Origin: Copromyces sp. CBS 386.78
Lineage: Eukaryota > Ascomycota > Sordariomycetes > Sordariales > Sordariaceae
Length of the DNA: 64,000 nucleotides
Direction: 5' to 3'
NCBI GenBank assembly: GCA_030685235.1
Contig: MU839160.1
Span: 1 to 64,000, forward strand
A program made the position numbers and the translations under genes. Of the stretch, positions 58,004 to 64,000 are shown piece after piece. Position 1 is the stretch's first letter, and the number at the start of each line of letters is the position of its first letter. The notes under the pieces were generated by a model. It saw only the letters and a program-made list of their open reading frames with translations. It did no database searches and was not told the DNA's origin.

Positions 58004-59562
58004 ATGAAGCTCTCCACATTCCAGACCGCCCTTGGCGCGGCATCATTATTCTTCAGTGCCCAACCTGTCTCTGCCGGTCATGGGGGTCATCGCCATCTCC
58101 ATGAACGTCCCACGAGGAGACGCAGCCATGTTGAGGAGACCATCGAGATCGTTGGGATGCCTCAGCTGCAAAAGAGGAAGACCCAGTGCTCATTGCCCGA
58201 CCACCCCGACCTTGTGTATGTTCCGGGAGGCATGAACAATGGTTTCGCCATGAGCCCCGATGAGCCATGCGAAGACGGAAAGTGGTGCCCATATGCCTGT
58301 GTTCCTGGAAAGGTTATGGCGCAATGGGAACCAAACTCGACCTATGTCTATCCTCAGTCCATGGTGAGTTGAACATCACCTCGACCTAGTGGGACTCGCA
58401 GCGCTAACACATGGTGAAGAATGGCGGTCTGTATTGCAATAAAGGAACGCCTGAGAAGGCCTTCGACGACAAGCCATACTGTGTGGATGGAACCGGTACT
58501 GTCCAGGTAGTTAACAAGGCTGGCAAGATTGTGTCCTTTTGCCAAACTGTCTTACCTGGTAATGAGGCCATGATTATCCCCACCGACATCCAGGGTCAGT
58601 CCAAGATCGCTGTGCCTGGACCCTCTTATTGGGACTCGACCGCTGCGCAGTAAGCATACCCGCAAATGACGAGATTTGTGACTCACCAGACTGACCTTCT
58701 CAGTTACTATATCAACGCGCCTGGCGTCTCTTCTGCCGAGGGTTGCATTTGGGGCAGCCCAAGCAAGCCTATCGGAAACTGGAGTCCCTATGTTGCTGGA
58801 GCAAACACCGTTTCGGCTGGTGAGACGTACCTGAAGATTGCGTGGAACCCCATTTACATGGACTGCGACTGGAAGAAGACGAAGCCCAGCTTTGGTGTCA
58901 AGATCGAGTGCCCCTCTGGAGGTTGCAATGGTTTGCCGTGCTCCATCGATCCCTCCAAGCACGGTGTTGGAGGTCTAGAAAGCCCTGTCTCCACCAAGGG
59001 TGTCGGTGGTGCTCAGTTCTGCGTTGTCACCGTTCCCAAGGGACAGACTGCCAACATCGTGGTGTTTAACGTCGATGGTTCCAGCGATGAGGAGCCCAAG
59101 ACCTCGACCACCAAGAAGCCTGATCCTCCCAAGACCACCTCGACCAAGGAGGCGCCCCCGCCCCCGCCCCCGCCGCCCAAGACCACCTCTACCACGAAGA
59201 CGCCCACCACCACATCAACTCCTCCTCCTCCTCCCACCACTTCTTCTTCTTCGGTCCGCACGTCGTCGGCTCCAGTATCCTCAGAGACGTCTAGCACAGT
59301 AGAGTCTTATGTTGTTGAGTCCTCCGAGACACCATCGGCCTCGAAGCCCGCACTCTGGGGTGGTATCTTCAAGGAGAACGGCACCGATTCAACTCCCACT
59401 AGCGAAGCCCCCGAGACAACGGAAGCACCAGAACTAACGGAAACCGAAGTGTCCGCACCTGTCTCAACCACATCGAAGAAGAACGATGGCGCGGCTCACG
59501 AAGGTGGTGCTGCCATTGCCGGCTTGGTCGTTGCCATTGTCGCTGCTGCAACTCTCCTCTAG
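58004..59562 (+). CDS. SUN-family cell-wall protein, GPI-anchored (GH132)
   Basis: Three exons (58,004-58,363; 58,420-58,649; 58,704-59,562) give 482 aa. The signal peptide is MKLSTFQTALGAASLFFSAQ (cleavage near SAG24). LQKR at about residue 54 is a Kex2-type site. The SUN domain follows: GGMNNGFAMSPDEPCEDGKW, CPYACVPGKVMAQW, GGLYCNKG, CQTVLPGNEAM and YYINAPGVSSAEGCIWGSP, with the family's ordered Cys. A Ser/Thr/Pro-rich stalk covers about 345-460. The end HEGGAAIAGLVVAIVAAATLL is a GPI-anchor signal. SUN proteins (yeast Uth1, Sim1, Nca3, Sun4) act in wall remodelling and septation, and some have beta-glucan activity. Junctions are in phase. The GPI-type tail sets it apart from the classical yeast SUN proteins, so it belongs to the filamentous-fungal subgroup. 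Confidence 0.9.
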
Positions 59563-61106
59563 ACTGCCATCCCTGCGCAGTTCTAGAAAAAGCTAGGCCT
59601 TTGGATCCCTAGGAGGCTGATTCTTGATTTCCTGTATACGACGTTGGGTTATCTTCTTGACCAGATTTTGCGGCCCATATACGAGGGTACACTCGGTCGA
59701 ATTGTACCTGACTCTGCTTCTTTTCATCAATTTTCGGAAACGACGACGAAAACGACACACCTCTGAAACGACCACTCAGCCTACGTCAAAACCCGGAAGT
59801 CGACCAAAAAACTTTACATACCTTTTTAACACACCCCCATACGTACCTACGCTTAGTACCTAGTGTTTATTCTTATTCCTGCAGCCCGCGTTGGCGCGCC
59901 AAAGGCTGCTGCCATCTTGTGCCCTTCTTCTCTCCACAAGTCATCTTTTGCTGCGGCAAGTGGCGGCTAGCTTTTATTATTCGACTTAATTTCGGGATCG
60001 GTTATTTGTTTGCGAGGATATCTTTTTTGTTCGGCGATATACCCCCATTTGAAGCTCTTGGTTGGTTTTTGGTCTTTGTGCGTTGGGTGCGGCGAGGTTT
60101 TGGCGATATCTTCTTCTCTGTTGGATAATCTTTTGGAAATGACCGTTTGTGAGGAGGAAATTGGTTGCGCTTGGGAGGTCGGGAGGTGGGAGGCGGCGAC
60201 TCGGGTCTATGATGGATGTCGAAACGTAACAACTTTTGGTAAAAGGGGGGAGAAAGGGTAAACAAACAATGATGAGGTCCCGTGGCCGGACGGAGCCCAG
60301 GCATTGAGAAAAGTCTGGTAGACCTAGGGTCTCGACTTCCCGATGTGCTCTGGAGCAGAACTGGGTTGGGCATTGGATATTATATGAGACGAGACACTGA
60401 ATGAAAGAGCAAACGACGTTCGTGACGACAATTTGTTTGACCCCAAATCTTGAATTGAAACAAATCCGTATGCCGATACAGATAGTGACGATGATGCATT
60501 GGTAAAACTCGAAGCTCCAGCAAGAAGGAAGAAGTTGACGTGGGAGAAGTTAAGCTTTGGAAAATTTGAGTAGGAAGGAGTGACGGGAATGAACGAAGAA
60601 AATTTCGCAAGAAAAGGATCTTCAACGGGCAGCAGCACTTGAAACATTCATGAACACAACAAGGCAAGTACGACTTCCGTTTTAGTGACTTCCTGGTCTT
60701 GGCGGGTACTGTCATACATGAGGTGTATGTACAAGTCGTACCAGTCGACAAGGTTCTCAGCTTGCCTCCGCGCTCCACGTTGGCTCTGGGCCCGGCGAGC
60801 GAGCCCCTTCATCAGGTACAAGTAAATACGAGCTCGCACTAAAAATAACAATCTCGTCTTCGTATCAGCTCAACACTTTCAATAATACTCTGGTCTTCTT
60901 GAGGCAAAGGCAAAAAGTATTCACGCTTGTGAATATCGTCAAGTGAAGAACTTCATATTATGGATGTGCACCTTATGAAGCTTCTAGGGCAGAAGTGATG
61001 CTTCAGTCTTAGACTGATACAGTCTATCAATATTCCCGCTTTTCCACAGCAGCATTACCTTACAGTTTAAAGCAAAGAAAAGTAGAGCAATAATCTCTCC
61101 CCATCA
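59563..61106. other. Convergent intergenic region, about 1.5 kb
   Basis: This lies between the SUN gene and the CSN12-like gene, both ending here. Small open frames at 60,324-60,778 (minus) lack recognisable content. I call no gene. Confidence 0.5.
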
Positions 61107-62799
61107 TTAACCCATCTTAACCCACCCCGGCACATCCTCGAACTCCCCCGGCGGCTCATTCGTCTCGCCCGCATCCGCCGCCGCCAACTCCTCCTCGTAG
61201 TCCTCCCGGAACCTTTCCATGATACTCTCGTACGGGCACGGCCAGCCCGCCAGCACCGCGTTTCCATTTTTACGCTTGGCACCCTCGACGGCGAACTTCT
61301 TCTGTTGGCGAGCGATAAACCCATTAAGCAGGCCCGCGTAGACCAAGCCCGCGACGATCGACTCCATGCTGTCGAGGTCCGGCTGCTTGTTTCCGAAGAT
61401 CAGGCCCTCCGAGGGCATCAGCCGCTTTGGCTGTCCGCCTGGGGGAGGGATGAGGGTGAGTGTGTTGCCAGCGGCAATGGTGGGGACATAGCCCTCTAGG
61501 AGCTTCTGGACGTAGGTGGCGGTTGTCACAAGGTCGGCGAGGGAAAGGGCGGGGGCGGCGCGGTTGGCGTTCATCATGTTAGGATCCCCTCCTTGGGCAC
61601 CCTCCCACGTAAGGAGGAATGTCTTGCGAGTAAAGGAGCGCCAGACGAGCGGTTTGAGACGGTACAGGAGGGTTAGGTAGAGGCCGCGGTCCCAGAGCCA
61701 GTCGCGGCTGGCGTTGAGGGCTTGGTGGAAGGCAACAAAGTTGCCGGTTCGGATGGCGGCGCAGATGGGGATGAACATGTCGGCGAAGCCGGCGGCCTCG
61801 GGCCGTGAGAGAAGCATCTGTGAAGGGAAACGGGCCAGGAGAAGGTTCGAGGGGATCCAGTAGATCAGAATTTGTCGGCGATGCTTGAGGAATTGCGGGT
61901 GGCATTGTCGGTAGGCCTCTTCGAAACACCAGTGGGCACGCATGTAATGGCCATGGTCGAAGTTGAAGCGACCGAGGTAGTAGAGGAAGGTTACGCGTTG
62001 TGATGCTGGGTATAGTGAGAGTGCCGGTCCGCTTGTAGAGAGGTTGGTGAACATCTGGACTGCCAGTCGTGATTTGTCGCACTATAGTATGGTATGGGCA
62101 TGAGTATTTCTTCTGGGATTGTGTTACAAGAAGGAGGAGCATGGGACTTACAGCGAACAACAGTTTCAGCGTCAAGTTCGCAAACAAATATACAGCAATC
62201 TTCTTCCCCTTTGGAGGTTGCCAGCGAGTACTTGATCGATCTGTGAGGCAGGAAGTGAAAATCTTCTGAATGATGTCTGCAGCGAGCTCGACAATCGACT
62301 TCTTCTCGCCAGCTTCATCCCCAGTCATGTCGCCCTGGATCTGGGCCATGAGAGAAGGCTCCTTAGTGATGCTCATAACCAACTTGGAGAGTGCCTCTGA
62401 AAGCGACATGCTGGTTTGTAGAAGCATGATGCCATATGTAGGATTAGCAAGTGCGTTTGCACATGAGATGAGTAGGTCGCTGAGTCGACCATAAAGTTTA
62501 ACGATGTCGTTGAAGTCTACATCGCGCCAGTACTTCAAGTACTCCTCCATGAACGAGTTGAAGCCGGGCCATGGCGAGCCTCTTCCTTCTGGTACGTCAT
62601 CCTCCTCTGGTAAATGCTTTTCGACCAGCTTCTCGATATTGCCTGAATTGGCGGGACACGACGACCTCAGCTGCTGCCCCAGCTCATAATAATGTGCAGC
62701 AACATTCGGCTCGACGAGCAACCAGTTGCGGAGCTCATCACCATTCTGGGTTTGTATGAACCCGCGGATGCTGCCCAGGAATTCCGCAATAAGGCTCAT
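61107..62799 (-). CDS. csn12: PCI-domain protein, CSN12/Thp1-like
   Basis: Two exons (62,799-62,152; 62,081-61,107) give 540 aa. The intron has donor GTAAGT and acceptor ATAG and joins LFA to CDKSRLAVQMFTNL in phase. After an N-terminal helical region come LYPASQRVTFLYYLGRFNFD and AHWCFEEAYRQCHPQFLKHR, then ILIYWIPSNLLLARFPS and a C-terminal winged-helix-type segment with DLDSMESIVAGLVYAGLLNG. This is the arrangement of the CSN12/PCID2/Thp1 branch of PCI proteins. In yeast, Csn12 associates with COP9-signalosome-like and splicing-related complexes, while Thp1 is a TREX-2 subunit in mRNA export. I prefer CSN12 but cannot separate the two by eye. The C-terminal tail is acidic (EELAAADAGETNE). 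Confidence 0.85.
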
Positions 62800-63930
62800 G
62801 GCTGTGGTTTATCTGTGGTGACGCGCTCGTGACCGGTCGGATTGTCTTTTAACTCGGCTTCCTGCCTTCCTCCTCTCAGGTCCTAGCCCGGCCGTGCCAG
62901 GGCCTAAGCAAATGCGAAAGTCGATTTGAATTCGTCGAAGGATGAAAAGCTGAGTGCGTCGTGAAATATCGTCGTAGTCTGATATTTTGATGCTGAAGCC
63001 GTTAAGGAGCTGGTTCCCAAGTGAAAATCAGGACTGATGCGATGAATAACTTGTTGTAGTTGTTGCTGGATGTTTGGTTGGCTAAGGTAGTCTAGACAAA
63101 GATGCAGACCGTTGAAGTTCAAGTTGCGATCTCAAAGGTGACGGAAGTTGAGGTGAGTGTGTTTTGCACTGTGCTGCAGTACCATTGATGCGTGTTTGAC
63201 CGAACGGCGATAACCCTAACCCGAAGGCTGTAGTTGGAACACATTACACGAGATGGATTTTGTTCATCTAATTTTGAGAAAGCCTACGTGCACACACCCC
63301 AAACCTACAGGCACCCAGCTTTCCAAGGCCAACCACAAATTTCCCAAAGTCATTCATTTCAACACCGAAAGATACTGCTTAATAGGCTTTCAAATCGATT
63401 CTTCAGCTCCCTAGCGTTTCCACGAATTTTGGAAGCTAACCGTTGGTGATATTCAAGTACGTTGCACGGGTTGGGCGCTACGAATGCAAATACTGTATCA
63501 AAAGACTATCGACAACTTAGAGGGGTGGAAAATTGGTTTTAGTAGGGAGTTTGAGGTTCGAAAGACTGCTGCGTGAAGTATTGAAAGAATCGAAACGGAG
63601 GTGGTGAAGAAATTGAGTTGTGTCTTGGTAAAAGGTGGGTGCCTGTAGGTTTTGGGTGTGTGTGTCTAGGCTTTTTATTTTCTGTTGTGATTTTACAGCA
63701 TCATCAAGATATCAGTCTCAGCATTCAAATTCTTAACTTCTTCAATTTCATTCTGTCACCTTTTACCCAACAAGATGCAGCTCTAACTATGTGCAGACCG
63801 GCCCTGCTTCTGGCAGCGCACTATACCATTTGTTCATGAAAGGAAGCCCAACCAACTCCAAAGCTTTGCAAATCTTCATCCCGATACAAGAAGTCATCAA
63901 ACATCCATCCTTAACGCCTAAATATCCCCG
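62800..63930. other. Intergenic upstream of CSN12-like gene, with inverted repeat
   Basis: About 1.1 kb. It holds the CSN12-like promoter, a telobox-like TAACCCTAACCC at 63,211-63,222 and a spaced inverted repeat (63,279-63,673). No gene is supported. Confidence 0.5.
63279..63673. repeat. Imperfect inverted repeat, arms about 50 bp, loop about 280 bp
   Basis: The left arm (about 63,279-63,333) and the right arm (about 63,620-63,673) are near reverse complements. The core cctacaggcaccc (63,304-63,316) matches gggtgcctgtagg (63,637-63,649) exactly; flanking CA/GT-rich parts and aaagccta/taggcttt match with a few changes. It may be a small non-autonomous element or a remnant. Confidence 0.6.
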
Positions 63931-64000
63931 TTATACCGACTCGATCCTCTGGACAACCATGGCGGTGGCAGCACCTCCACCGTTGCAAATGGCAGCCACA
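63931..64000 (-). CDS. erg10: Acetyl-CoA acetyltransferase (thiolase), C-terminal end, partial
   Basis: Only the last 23 codons are in the window; the gene continues beyond 64,000. The minus strand reads VAAICNGGGAATAMVVQRI, then ESV and stop. The block AAICNGGGAA is the glycine-rich loop with the C-terminal catalytic Cys of biosynthetic thiolases such as ACAT1/ERG10, which condense two acetyl-CoA to acetoacetyl-CoA for the mevalonate pathway. The C terminus has no peroxisomal SKL-type signal, which fits a cytosolic or mitochondrial form. The symbol is tentative. Confidence 0.75.
   Translation of the reverse strand, partial: VAAICNGGGAATAMVVQRIESV

Noticed and set aside
52562..59562. SDR, repeat protein and SUN protein as a secondary-metabolite cluster
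   Set aside because: No synthase, P450 or transporter is present; the genes have separate, unrelated roles.

Overview
This is a window of nuclear DNA from a filamentous ascomycete (Pezizomycotina), most likely a Sordariomycete of the Neurospora/Sordaria/Podospora kind. The evidence is short introns (about 50-150 nt) with GTAAGT/GTGAGT-like donors and CTAAC branch sites, fungal-only families (Zn2Cys6 regulator, SUN cell-wall protein, GH125, Clr2, XanA), a fused MogA-MoeA protein, and one end of very AT-rich DNA with the mark of repeat-induced point mutation (RIP). All functional calls come from reading the sequence; no database search was possible. Exon borders were worked out by hand from splice signals and reading-frame continuity.

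Layout. 1-3,650: RIP-degraded transposon whose transposase-like frame can still be followed through many C-to-T-type stop codons, followed by short tandem repeats. 4,031-17,431: a dense run of housekeeping genes: TMEM42-like membrane protein (-), TFIIA gamma (-), V-ATPase c'' (+), gephyrin-type Moco synthase (-), POP5 (+), GPN2 (-), BUB3 (+) and an unrecognised disordered protein (-). From TFIIA to the disordered protein the strands alternate strictly, so neighbours share promoters or 3' flanks. 18,507-20,566: tandem-RRM RNA-binding protein (-), followed by a gene-poor gap. 25,229-27,479: NADPH-cytochrome P450 reductase (-), then a second gap. 31,501-40,000: a very large Furry/TAO3/PAG1 morphogenesis scaffold (+). 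41,356-43,739: Zn2Cys6 transcription factor (+). 44,339-45,718: xanthine dioxygenase (-). 46,590-46,678: intron-containing tRNA-Tyr (+). 47,037-48,850: secreted GH125 mannosidase (-). 49,698-51,485: Clr2 silencing factor (-). 52,562-53,612: short-chain dehydrogenase with a GC-AG intron (+). 54,902-55,705: secreted Ala/Pro/Val-rich repeat protein (+). 58,004-59,562: SUN-family, GPI-anchored wall protein (+). 61,107-62,799: CSN12-like PCI protein (-). 63,931-64,000: C-terminal end of an acetyl-CoA acetyltransferase (-) that runs off the window.

The genes do not form one pathway or a biosynthetic cluster. Themes are core transcription, RNA and checkpoint functions on the left, and metabolism, cell wall and chromatin on the right. 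I found no convincing new multi-gene system. The observations most worth a second look are the repeat-bearing reading frame that continues past the stop codon of the Zn2Cys6 factor, the His/Gly-rich linker inside the Moco synthase, the RIP relic with a readable transposase frame, the GC-AG intron, the GATA and CGG-N6-CCG sites ahead of the xanthine dioxygenase gene, and a spaced inverted repeat near the right end.
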